Position numbers and translations under genes: made by a program
Part shown: piece after piece, positions 1 through 10,897 of the stretch
Numbering within the stretch: the first letter of the stretch is position 1
Layout of the letters: every line of letters starts with the position of its first letter
The notes under the pieces: generated by a model
What the model was told of the DNA's origin: nothing
Database searches by the model: none
The model's input: only the letters and a program-made list of their open reading frames with translations
Assembly: GCA_030998015.1 (NCBI GenBank)
Contig: JARWMV010000240.1
Coordinates: 868,001-932,000 of the forward strand
Direction of reading: 5' to 3'
DNA length: 64,000 bases
Origin: Ceratorhiza oryzae-sativae
Taxonomy: Eukaryota; Basidiomycota; Agaricomycetes; Cantharellales; Ceratobasidiaceae

Positions 1-3000
1 ACCCAATCCTCACGCCCTTCACTATTTCCCCCCTCCTCTTCTTCCGCCTGGGTCTCCCATTTCGGTATGCACGCTTCAATCAGTGCAAGCGCTTCACGTG
101 GAGTGTGATCTTCAATCCAGCGAACGTACTCGGCTTCGGTCCAGGAATGCAAGGTATGAGGAAGCGGGAATGGAGAGCGGACGATAATATGGTGTAAAAT
201 TATCAGTGGAGGAAGTGCTGCTGTGTCGTCTGGGGATGAGAGGAGGGCCGTGTCGAGGAACAATAACGGTCTGGTTGGGAGGTGTCAGTTGGGCGATTAG
301 ATAAGCTGGATAGAAAATTCTCACCGAAGAGCACGGAGAACTCTATAGTCGTCACCCAGTGCGTCGAGTGACAAGCTCTTCCTCCTTCCCGAATCGGCGG
401 CGAAGCTTCCCAACGAGAATTCCAGCTCGGTCATATCGCTCGTCAGCTGTAGTTTTCCGGCTTCTCCTAGCGGTTTAATGATCGACGCGTTCAAGACAAA
501 CGTTCGAATCACATTTTTTGCAACGCCGGAAGTCCTGAAATACACAAACCCTGATCAGTGATACGCAAGTAGCTGTTCAAAGCGAGTTTACCAGTCTTGA
601 ACGACATCCGCTACGCTAAACTTGCTGAAGATCTCATTTCTTAGGAACATAAGCTTTGCGCTGACTTCCTTCATATATCCGCTTGCCCCTCCGCTGACCA
701 TAGCCCCTCCCTCTAACGATCGGCTGAAATCAACTCGGTGTATGCGCGACAAGACCAGGCCAAGGTCACGCCGAATGGCAACCAGTAATGGCTCAGATAT
801 ACTCTCGCACTGGCGTTGAAGTTTCTGCTTGACCGATTGAGTGGGGTGCGAACGAGACGAGGGAGCGAGCCCACCTTGATTGCCGACTTTAAGAGGGCGG
901 TTACGCTCTCATGAAATTCACCCTCGAGCTTATCCAGTCGCACGTAGCAGGTATGCAGCATCGTAAACAACTGGGCGTTTAGAGCTTGCTGAGCGGTCCC
1001 AAGAGGCCCAACGAGCGAGGTCGCGCTTCTGTCTTTCACAATCTACCAAAGCCAAAAGGTTAGGCCTCCCTGTCGTTTATCGACGACACGACTCACAAGT
1101 CCCTCTGCTCGACCAACCAGCATATCGATAGCCGTCCCTACGTTCTTGGCAACGCTCTTAACTAGCAATGGATCGAATCTCGCTGAATCGAGTTCGTTGA
1201 CGATCGTTCGGCTAATGGCAAGGCCCTCTGGTGCGCCCGGTGGCTGTTGTCGGACGCCGGTCGCAATGACCTCGTTCAAACGAGCGGTAGAGCGTGATAG
1301 ATAGAGTGCTTCAAAGGACGATACCGCACGGAGGATAATAACGGTTTCAGGGCTAGAGAATAATGAATTAATTTGACATATCCATATTCGGATAGAAAGC
1401 TCAACAACCTTTGCTGACTCGCGGTATATATAGTATCGGTATGCACGGCAATTTTAGCAAAAAGGTCGTGAAAGAGACGCAAGAATCGAGGATATCCGGT
1501 ACTCAGCGTCTGTTGAAGAAATGTCGACGCTGAGAGGTTGTTAAATTAAGCCTAAAAATGGCCCAACGGGCTCACCCTTGGCGGCATCTTTCGAATGTTT
1601 GTCAAGGGAGCGGGCTAGTGCAGCCCAAAACGTGGAAGTAGGCTTGTTTTCTAGCATCTGTGCGGGGTGAGTATCCGGTGGTGTAGTTCAAATCGTCATC
1701 CACATACAGACATTGCCTCTTCGAGAAACGAAGTCTGAGTCGTTGGATCCTTTTTGAGCTTCAAAACTTTTTCGAGATTGTAAACCTGAGTGAAATGAGC
1801 GCAATTAACCAAGTGTAATAATAAATGCCCAAAGTCCATCGTTTGGGTACCTTGACACAGCAGCCGGCCATTTCCTCGATCATTTGCTCAAGTCTACTCC
1901 AAAGAGCATTTGTCCACTGTGGAGCTGTGATGTTGGTTGGTTCAGTCCGTATGCGAGATCTGTACATCAAGCCGGTAGAAGTCGGCGGGGGTTCTGCAGG
2001 CAAATATGCTATGAAATTAGCCAGGCTGTAGAAGATAGCAAGAGACGTATCCTCATCACCTTTGCCGGTTATTTCTTTCGCGATACGGGAAACGTCAAAT
2101 GCTGATTTGATTCTCGCGTCGACCGCTTCCGTTAGATCCAGTAATAATGATTGCACAACACTAGGCATGACCCGGAGGTTAAACGCTGTCTGCAGCGCCG
2201 CCGCCAAGGCAGACTGGTTCTATATATTGATCAATGTCCTGATCTTGTGTGCACCACATCGAAAATGATACTTACTAGAGAAGAAAGTCCCTCCACGATC
2301 ATACCCTCCATCTCTTCCGTTATCCGAGCTCGAGATGCGTCGAGAATAGGGATCAAGCGGGCAATAATATTCACTTGTTGAAGCGGAACAAAGGCAGGCG
2401 CGTCGGGAGAGGGGACGGCGTTGGTGGCAGGCGCCGTTGATCGAAGTAGGGGGTGACGATATAGTGGTTGGCAACTCCAATAATGAGGCTGGACAAAGAC
2501 ACGATTAGAAGTGAGGAATATCCAGATATTTTCCAAGCTCACATAGTTCGGCTATGCTAAGTGCGGCACGAGCTACTGCTCGTTCTTTCGTGTTTCCGTC
2601 GTCGGGGCCAGTCGGTGTGGAAGTGCCGATGGCGTCACCCGAACCAGCTGCAGGATTAGATTTGGATGAAACCGCTACCATTGGCGCGCCCCCATCTATT
2701 TCCTTCATCTGGGACTCGAGTCGACGTGCAATGGTGACAAATCGGCTTGTTCTGCGGAGCACATCGGACGCCTGTCGTAGTTTTTGAAGTTGGGAGAATA
2801 AACCAGCCAACGTATGATATGGGACGCGAACTTTTAGCCGTAACCTGCAAGCTGATTAGTCCCTACCCGGAATCAATGAGGCTCAACGCGCCTCTCTAAC
2901 GATTGCGTGAGTTCGTTGATGCCCTGCCGAACGGACGATAGTAGACCCTCCATCCCGCTCACGCTCGCTGCCTGGGAGAGCAGTGCTTCATGGTGCGCCA

Positions 3001-3228
3001 CAATCTTCCGTTTCGTGAATACACAAAGCGACAAAAATATCCAAAAAAACTCACCAAGGATCTGATCTGGCCAGCCACATCGTCAACAGCAAGTGTCAAG
3101 CGACCAATCAACTGAGAGACATCCTCGTTCGAGTTATTCCCCGATCCAGCAGTAGCAATAAATTTGTGGGTATATTCTGTTGGGTCAAACGTTTCTGACC
3201 CAAACTCTCGCTCTGCCCAGTCGCTCAT
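1..3228 (-). CDS. COG5: Conserved oligomeric Golgi complex subunit 5 (COG5), 3' end beyond the window
   Basis: Subunit of the COG tethering complex, a peripheral Golgi membrane complex for retrograde vesicle traffic. The N-terminus (exon 1, 3228-3055) carries the family's FDPTEY motif and a LTLAVDDVAGQIRSL stretch. Further on are VRVPYHTL and QKLRQASDVLRRTSRFVTIA (about 2830-2720), typical of COG5, then LQTAFNLRVMPSVV and FDPLLVKSVAKN. The C-terminal part HHIIVRSPFPLPH plus WTEAEYVRWIEDHT (about 190-90) is the conserved end; the frame is open to base 1, so the gene is 3'-truncated by the window. About ten exons. Exon 2 (3004-2892) joins exon 3 (from 2844) only through a GC-AG intron. A one-base frame break is needed near a G run at 2449-2453. 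Family assignment is firm; some internal exon limits are approximate. Confidence 0.9.
2845..2891 (-). other. GC-AG intron in COG5
   Basis: The exon ends GAG AG and the intron begins gcgcgt, ends gcttgcag, and contains a ctaat branch-like motif. Only this junction restores the conserved S-L-E-R-L-R-x-K-V-R-V-P reading frame. The nearest GT (three bases downstream) gives the wrong phase. Confidence 0.7.
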
Positions 3229-3575
3229 CGCGTGTTGTGGTCATGTGCTTGGCCGTGATTACATAAGATGATGGGTGCCACCCTCTGCGAGCGCCGCCAT
3301 CAGCACCACAGGTACACGCTCCATCCTTGACATGATCGCCTAGAACCTCAGCGCGGTTCTCGTGTCCAACGAATCGTCGAAATGACACCGATTTTTCCGC
3401 AAAGGGCCACAGTCAGATCGGACCTCGACCCACACCCAGCCGAGCACTCATGCCTAGCGTGAATATGAACATGAAAAAGGGCCGTGTTGGCTCCGTATGT
3501 GACGCTGCTAGGAAATTGAGGATAATCTTAGAATTTCGGGATATATTATTGGGATCATGGGCCAAGTAATTTGAC

Positions 3576-3945
3576 TTATCGCTATTTCACATAAAGTTGG
3601 TGGAGCATTTATTTTTGATCGAATAAACACCAACCTGTTAGAGGGTTTTTTGCGCGAAACCCCAGGATTTAGAGATTTTGTAAGAGACCAAAATGACCGC
3701 ACTAACAAAAGGAATCGATTGTCAGAGAGAAAACTCGAAAGTTCCGAGTCTATAGCACAGAGGTCTTCCTCAACCGTCTATCCAGGCTCATTTACCTCTA
3801 TTAATCGATCAAACTCATGCAATTACTTTCGTAACATCCATTAAGTCCCAATCCTCGTACTTCACCCAGAAAGTAAGGAACAATATCGGTATTTATTTGG
3901 TCAAAAAATAAGTGCTCCACCAACTCTATGTGGAACGGCAATAAC
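3576..3945. mobile_element. Candidate short TIR element (MITE-like)
   Basis: About 45 bp at 3576-3620 is repeated in inverted orientation at 3899-3945. The shared core reads tgctccaccaact on one side and its complement on the other. Differences between the arms are one extra A in an A run and about seven transitions, with no transversions. The interior (about 280 bp) has no credible ORF. I could not identify a target-site duplication, so the exact ends are uncertain. It may be a non-autonomous DNA transposon or a relic. The rest of 3229-5055 has no gene I can support. Confidence 0.5.
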
Positions 3946-4274
3946 ATTCATAGGCTCGATTGGCGGATATATGCGTTCGACACAGCGGTGCTCGACGTAC
4001 CGAATGCTATTTTACTGCTTCTGGAGCATATAGACACTGGGTGGAGCTTAAGAAGCCGAAGAGATACATAATAGAACTATGCGCCGTAGCCTAGTGCGTA
4101 CTAATCGAAGCGGAACCCTAACGCGGCTCTTTGTGCTGAACGACAGCCACCTCGTGAAGGCAACCGACCTCGCGCGTCGCATTTTTACCCACAGATCATC
4201 CCCTTGATGCGACCTGTCGTTTGGTTGTGTCTCACCCGACCCGCTGGTGCCACTCGTGGGTCGGGGATCGGGCC

Positions 4275-4305
4275 ACGCTCGCGCCGCCAAAGGCGGCGCG
4301 AGCGT
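4275..4305. repeat. Perfect 14-bp GC-rich inverted repeat (hairpin)
   Basis: The left arm acgctcgcgccgcc (4275-4288) and the right arm ggcggcgcgagcgt (4292-4305) are exact complements separated by AAA. It lies in a GC-rich island in otherwise AT-rich intergenic DNA. Shorter palindromes flank it (for example gaccgatcggtc about 30 bp downstream). Confidence 0.8.
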
Positions 4306-5055
4306 CGCCCAGACCTTGCCGAGGCTCATCCGACCGATCGGTCGCGCTGGCGCAGGTGTTCGGCCTCAAGATCAGTAGATGCTATTCTGGATGGGGGCGA
4401 TCAACTCGTTCCTATGCGATCTAGCCTGGTTCTAGGTTCTGTGTTGAAACTAAATATATATTATCAAGAAAATAGATCAAGTTGATAAAAGCGTGTGGAT
4501 GTTTGAGTGGATTGGTGGCGTACGAGGGGCTCGCGGAGTCCTTGTTTATATCCTACGAATAGGAGTGAGCCATCCCGAATGGCGCTGCACATATACTGCG
4601 GATATACACTTGACTTGATTACTGACTTAATTTATGACCCGTTGTTCTTGCACATTCTACAGAGTAAATGAAATCTCTACATTCTGCGCGATGCCTACAC
4701 CCCGGTGAGGTTGTGCGTAGTGCTTCAGCCAAGGTTTTTGAGACCGCCCAATGATGAACCGTATCGTCGGGCTGGAATAGAACTCCTCCAAACGGTGATC
4801 AGCCTCCTACAACAGTAAATTTCTCTACACGATGAATGGTCTGGTTGATAGAGATTATAATAATAATTGGTGGCACTTTATTTCATGGTATGCACTATTA
4901 GCAGGTCGTGAAGTAGACATATCAATATTTGAACCTCCTGGACTCGCGTTCGAAAGCTTCACTCGGAATAATGATATATGTGAGCTGCGATTACTATAAA
5001 GTGGGACCAAGATAAATACACTCAATGCAACGATGTATATGGAGGAGGGATAATA

Positions 5056-6835
5056 TCAAGCGTTGTTTGACACCTGACGACGTATTCGCTTTGAGCCAAG
5101 TGTTAGTTCCAGCTCCTTTGGGGCTAGTTCTGCGGGGCGAGCATCTGGCAGCCTATCTCCAATTGCATTCTGACGATCCAATTCATCAACTATGCGAAGT
5201 TGATCTAATTGGTGGTACCCATGGGGTTGTCGTGACGAGGACAGCCATAAATATATCAATGAGCAGCATGTCCCAGCTAGAGCTATGCCAAAGGCGAGTA
5301 ATGCAGCTGGAAGAATATTCATTTGGTATGCAATTGTCGAGATGGATACATTCATATGCTGAGAGGAGTTGGTGAGCTGCAATGCGGATTGGAGAAGCGA
5401 AGACTCGAACAGCTCGACCAGTTGTACCGCACGAGCCCATTGAGTTGTATAGTTTACGACCCAAGCCGCTCCGGGATTAGGTGAGTTGCAATTAGGGATG
5501 CGTAGTTTATCGTCAAAATGTTGATAGAGCAACGCGCCTACCCGTTGAGTCCCCTAGGGCTGCCAAGGGGGTTATATAAGTAGGCCTCGTCTGCCGTCCG
5601 AATAATTGAAGGAGCTAAATAAGTCTCGCGTGATAACTCCCCATTTTGCTCGTCGACCCACTGAGCGAACACGTTGAAGATCGCAAATGATTCCCGCAAT
5701 TGTCAGTGGCAGCCCTTGAACTGTCGAGTTGAAAGGCTTGAGATCTCCGTAAGGAGTGTGCATATATCCGTTGATGCACACGTGGCCTTCTACTAAAACA
5801 ATCACCACTTTGTGCAACAGAGGGTGTGTGGGATCGTCAGACATGGTTTGCATAACGAAAGTGTATGCCTGGTCCAAGGGGCTGGCCTCTGCTCCGAGAG
5901 GAAAGATAGCCTGATTACCGGTTTCTATCTTTTCTACCAGTGTTATGGCACCCTCTGGAAGCGCTACAGTCATCATAACCCCTTCTACTACCCCTTGAGC
6001 GAGGTCCAGATAAAAAAAGGGATTATCCCCGCGCTCGATGGGACGACAATCGATCAAACTCGTAGTTATGAATTCTTTTTGTAATACGTTTGTTATGTTC
6101 CGCAATAGCAAATCTTCACTCGACTCTGCCAATGTGTCAAAACTTGGCTTCGCAGTGTCTTTCGGCGGGTTTGTGTCAAGATCCGATACAGTCCTAGCAA
6201 CCTTTCCAGAGAAACGAGGTAAAAGTTCTGTGCCCAGAAGGAGATTTGTGTAGTTTGGAGCAATGTATGCCCCAGAGGTGTTTGACCCTAATACGGGACT
6301 GTAGCTCCACATCTGCACATCACGCTCGCCGCTTTTGTATACCATTACCGCCTCGTACCCGAATATGACACTACTAGCGGAGTAAGACACCAGGCCAAAA
6401 ACGAGGCTAGTCGACAAGCAAAGTCGCGCAGGTAGGGGGATCTGTAATGCGACACTGCTCCGCAACGACGCGAAATTTATTTCGGCTAGATTGAGCGAGA
6501 GTGCGTCCCTTGATAATATGCCATTTCCTTTAAAGGACAGTCCGGTTGCAATGCGGAGGGCTAAATAGCTTAGAGCTACGTTCGTCATCATAGCAAGTCC
6601 TCGAGCAGCGATATCTAATGCGTAATTTAGGTATCGTGCAGCCTTGATAGTCATTTTGACCCCAAACGGATAAAACTGCGTCCAGCTGGACAAATGAAAA
6701 AATGCATATAGGGCTCCGACGAAGCATGCAATTGCTGCAAGCAGAGTTCCAACGAGCGAGCAGGCAACAAATGTACTGAGTGTTAAATGCGCTTTCTCGG
6801 CGGTGCGGCCATCTTGTTTCTCGCCTGCCAAATTC
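5056..6835 (-). pseudogene. Multi-pass membrane protein, paralogue of the gene at 7699-9627; frame interrupted twice
   Basis: Not a family I can name. Hydrophobic segments occur near the N-terminus (LSTFVACSLVGTLLAAIACF), twice more in the first third (LAMMTNVALSYLAL; LSTSLVFGLVSYSASSVIFG), and near the C-terminus (LLAFGIALAGTCCSLIYLWL). The middle has N-glycosylation sequons. Order and motifs match the plus-strand neighbour (GSNTSGAYIAPNY versus GSNSSGQYMAPDY; RIVDEL near the C-terminus of both). Homology leaves the frame near 5690-5703 and again at a G run (5541-5543 on the plus strand), too close for introns. So it is a pseudogene, or the sequence has two one-base errors. No in-frame ATG exists in the main exon. 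An acceptor at 6836-6837 suggests a short upstream first exon, which I could not resolve. Confidence 0.6.
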
Positions 6836-7604
6836 CTGGATACTTGGTAAATGATTATGTAAGTTTCTTTCTTACCGTGCACTTCTACGAATCTGGGGAA
6901 AGGGACATCCGATGTTTAAATGTCAAAGGATATATGCTTACTGGTTGTGGACATTGTATGAGCGCGGCCTTCAATCGATCGCTTGACGTGGATGATTTGC
7001 GCCGCTCTTAGAATATCGGCTCAGAGGTTGTAGACAGCCGTCTAGCCCCAAAGATTCTCAAATCTTTATCGTATAACCACCAAAGTCCGAATATCCTCGG
7101 GGACGAGATTCCTTGAGATCTTCCCAGCACTAACATGGGGACTCGATGGCGATGCATTCTCCCAAGATTACTCCCATAGATGATCCCGCTTTGCATCGGC
7201 TACGAACAGCGCATGCATCCGCCGCCGGTGAACGGTGTTACCTTGTAAGGACGAGAGCTAACGGACACTCTCGAGTGATCGGAGCTGGGACCGGCCGCGA
7301 CTAAACGGCCATTTGCCTCGGGCTTTATTTCATGATACGTTTCCTGAGACTAATTTCATTGGGAGATTTGAAACTCCTGCCACGGGACGATTATGAGTAG
7401 GCCACCAACTTCGTTGTGCTACGTCCTTAGCTCGTCTTTGTTATTTCATTCGAGATTCAAGCTACCTCATCCAATTCTCCCAAGCAATTAATATGTGCAA
7501 TTTTTTTGATACAAGGTAGTCCCACAACTCTGAGTGTTCCAGCTCCATACTGCGTCGTAGAATCATATGGTGACTCAGCGTCCCTGAGCCCCTATTCGGG
7601 GATG

Positions 7605-7610
7605 TATATA
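7605..7610 (+). promoter_or_regulatory. TATA box of the membrane-protein gene
   Basis: TATATA lies 22 bp before the ATG at 7627 and 94 bp before the ATG at 7699. Transcription normally starts about 30 bp after a TATA box, so the downstream ATG is favoured as the start. Confidence 0.5.
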
Positions 7611-7698
7611 GACCGCCCTGCGGCTTATGCGCAATAGTCGTTTCTTCCTTTCCGTCACCTCATTACCGCCAAGTCCACCACGCTATCCTCGCGACACG

Positions 7699-9627
7699 AT
7701 GTATCCTCGTCACCAAACCCCATCAGCACCCTTGACGGATACGTCACGGGCCACGCAACCTGGGAGATCCAATGGTTTATCGAGCCCCTCATCAGCGCCC
7801 AGAAAATCACGACAACTGAGCTTAACCTCAGTTACCGGTTTTCTTCTAGCTCAAGTTGTGCTGGGTTTCATGATTTGCGCATTAGCAATCTACCTTGTGG
7901 CTAATAACCAGGGCCACCAATGGTTCGATTTACATGCGTTCGGGATACCATTACCGCTGCTCACCGCGCGTTGTCTGAACTTCTGTCTGGACATGGCTGC
8001 TCGGTTGATGCCTCTAGCTTTAGACAGCTTTATAGCATTTGCTGGGCTGAGAACTGCCACAAGCTTGTGGTCAGCGTCCCAAGGCATAGAAATATCAGAC
8101 GCTCTAGCTTTCAATTACATCAAATTCAATATGGCCTCAATCAGGGCAGCTATCGGGACGCAAGTCAACAGGTTAATTAGGACCAGTTATGTTCTGTCAA
8201 TTTGCTGTGGGCTGGTCGTTTATTGGTCAGGAAGTCTGATCTTCGGTTACGAAAATATGACGGTTCAACGGGTTGAGAATCGAGAGATCACGATGGGAGG
8301 AAACCGAATGTTCATCGGTTCCAATTCCTCAGGGCAATACATGGCCCCAGACTACAGTTCTCTCACGATGAACCACAACATATCCCCCTTCACACGTACG
8401 ACACTCCGCACGCTCATAGACATTGATATAACCCGCCCGAATACGACAATCTCTTCATTTGACCTGTCCTTAGAGACTCGCTCTTCACTCTTGTCCCGAA
8501 ACATTACAACTCTCCTGGAAAGTCAAATGACCTCTACACATCTAGTCGATTGTCGGCCAGCCGCCGCGCCAACCAACCAGACATTTGGCTTCTATGGCGC
8601 TAATTCATTCGTCACAAGGGTGGAACGAAATATATCCGGTACCACGCCAACCGGAAATCCCAGTCGGCTCTCTGAAGATCTCTACGAGGATGTAGTTACG
8701 CTGACCGCTTCAAGATATCAAACACATACATTTATCTTGACCAGCCCAGACACCCAGGGTTCTTCCCTCGATCCAATCGATGATTCCCAAGTCATGATTG
8801 TCTTTGCTTACTTTCGTGCTTGTTCTCCCGATGCATTCGAGACGGCTTTTGGCCCTATGCCCCATCCCTTCGTGCAAGCAAAGCTTCAGGGCCTGCCTGG
8901 CTATACTTTCTCCCACAATCACGCTGCTCTTGTTTGCAGAACTACACGCACAATTTCTCGCACACTCTATGACAAGAATGGTAGGGAATTAAGCTGCACC
9001 TCAGAAACGTTCTATGCCAAACCTATACTAAGCATGGTCAACCGTGTTTATTTATATCGGCCAATAGGATTCGGATACCAGCCAATAGCAGCAACTTCAG
9101 AGACGGACCGATACGGAGGCATCGGTTCTCTTTTGAACCAAGACTTGTTGGACTCGTCATTCTGGCAGCTGCCAAACTGTGAGAACGATGCGGGCGTAAT
9201 CGTCCCATCTAATTCTTCAGAGTTGCAAGCTATCTCAGCGGCCTGGAGCTTGGCGGTCGCCCGCGTGGAGCATTACGAAACGTCCATTTTGCAAGCGTTT
9301 GTAAAGCAGAATGTCACGTTCGTTTCCATCCCTGCTGTGGTAGCAGTGTCCATGTACCGAATGGCAGTTATACCAGGAGGCCTTTTTATATACGGTCTGG
9401 CCCTGGCAGTGACTGCCAGTATACTCATAGCGGTACTGCATATGGAAGGCCATAAGTATAGAAACCCATCAAATACAACCCTTCTTAGCATATGGAGGAT
9501 TGTCGACGAACTAGGGATGGAGCGAGAGAGAAATATGGGAGTGGAAGTCAGGCAGAGTTCAGAAGAGTTGTTGGAAACGGAATTGGGCGCGGTTAGAATT
9601 AAAAGGCGCTTGAACCACCCCGCTTAA
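7699..9627 (+). CDS. Putative multi-pass membrane protein of unknown function (642 aa)
   Basis: Single-exon gene, unusual in this window. A polar N-terminal tail of about 55 residues is followed by a membrane segment (GFLLAQVVLGFMICALAIYL) and two more hydrophobic stretches (PLALDSFIAFAG region; YVLSICCGLVVYWSGSLIFG). Then comes a long extracellular-type middle rich in N-x-S/T sequons, one membrane segment near residue 580 (GLFIYGLALAVTASILIAVL) and a charged cytoplasmic tail. It lies divergently from a disrupted paralogue, with about 0.8 kb of shared upstream DNA. The start at 7699 is chosen over 7627 because of the TATA position. I do not recognise a Pfam-type domain; a receptor-like or cell-surface role would be a guess. 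Confidence 0.85.
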   Translation: MYPRHQTPSAPLTDTSRATQPGRSNGLSSPSSAPRKSRQLSLTSVTGFLLAQVVLGFMICALAIYLVANNQGHQWFDLHAFGIPLPLLTARCLNFCLDMAARLMPLALDSFIAFAGLRTATSLWSASQGIEISDALAFNYIKFNMASIRAAIGTQVNRLIRTSYVLSICCGLVVYWSGSLIFGYENMTVQRVENREITMGGNRMFIGSNSSGQYMAPDYSSLTMNHNISPFTRTTLRTLIDIDITRPNTTISSFDLSLETRSSLLSRNITTLLESQMTSTHLVDCRPAAAPTNQTFGFYGANSFVTRVERNISGTTPTGNPSRLSEDLYEDVVTLTASRYQTHTFILTSPDTQGSSLDPIDDSQVMIVFAYFRACSPDAFETAFGPMPHPFVQAKLQGLPGYTFSHNHAALVCRTTRTISRTLYDKNGRELSCTSETFYAKPILSMVNRVYLYRPIGFGYQPIAATSETDRYGGIGSLLNQDLLDSSFWQLPNCENDAGVIVPSNSSELQAISAAWSLAVARVEHYETSILQAFVKQNVTFVSIPAVVAVSMYRMAVIPGGLFIYGLALAVTASILIAVLHMEGHKYRNPSNTTLLSIWRIVDELGMERERNMGVEVRQSSEELLETELGAVRIKRRLNHPA

Positions 9628-10897
9628 CCCCCGTTTGATGTGTACCACCCCACTTTCAACCCCAGCTTCAATAGTATCAACTGAAGGCTATTATGGTTAA
9701 GACCCAACTGGCCTGGATTCATTTGTAATCGAGCACAGACAGCAATTGCTCACTCACGCTTGTTCTTCCTCTCATTTCTCGTATTCTGAAACTTGCCGGT
9801 CTGCTGCGTTGCACGCCGGATGTGCAGCTTGGGGACAGACAGCCTGAGGGGACCTGCCCAACATCTCGCTTCCCCAAAACCTTGTCCGCCCCACTCAACG
9901 ACAGACATTCATTACGTTTGTACATGCACCAGTAAAGTTGATTCTTCGGATTTATCAATAGGTCGGGAAAAGGCTCTGTTATTACCCAAAAATATGGCAT
10001 ACATCCCTATGAAAAGCGTATCTGCCGAGTATTGACATCAAACAGAGTTCTGTAGAACTAAATATTACTTCTATACGAGCAACAGCTTCTTAGCGCGTGG
10101 GAAGCGGTTGCCGGCGCTTGGGGCTTTCTACATGATACAGATGAACAGGTTGAGCTGGCATTGTACTATAGACGAATACAATGTTTCACATACGTAGTGA
10201 ATGGATAAACAAGTGGGGAATATCGGAAGCACGGATGTATGCGAACTACATGCGCTGTAATATCGGCGGCGCATGATCTCATTCAACACGAGCGAATCGT
10301 ACCAAAGAGAGGCCATATAAACTTAGCAATTTTGAACTCTTGACGACATCTTTTTGTGATACATTATTCTTACGGTCGGTCAGCAAGTTTACCGTGCTAC
10401 TTTTTAGCATATTAAATAGCTGAAATTAGTAAGTTTCGGGACAAATTACTAGGTATGATCCATGTTGACGTTACGTGTATGTGCTTCTCACACAGATATA
10501 TGTGCGCTGGCCAATCATCGGCGTCTGCCGTAAATGTTGATCACCAATGTGCGTCAAGGTCATGGATGTGACATGAGAGCTAAAATTCAGAAGCAGGTCT
10601 AATTTTGAATACTCAATGACCCTCATAAAACGGTCGCTCTCGGACCAATATAATTGCAGCACAGCCGGCCAATACAGAAACAAGTTCTGTTCAATACCAA
10701 AAGCAACTCCAGCCCATTCGCGCATGCGCGGGGTATCATTGCCATACAATTAGAGGAACTGAGAAAAAAATAGCCAAAACTATAATCGACAGCTACAAGC
10801 CATCCCATCCACAACGGTAGGGCCGGAAAAAAAACCGACGGCGGGTATACACATGATCACGAAACCAAGAAGGGAAAGAGTGATTGTCTAAACAAGC
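9628..10897. other. Intergenic, no gene seen
   Basis: Only short overlapping frames without homology or splice structure. It holds the 3' flanks of the membrane gene (plus) and of the LPMO gene (minus), which are convergent. Confidence 0.6.

Noticed and set aside
7627..7698. Upstream in-frame ATG of the membrane-protein gene
   Set aside because: It lies only 22 bp after the TATA box, probably upstream of the transcription start; the ATG at 7699 is preferred.
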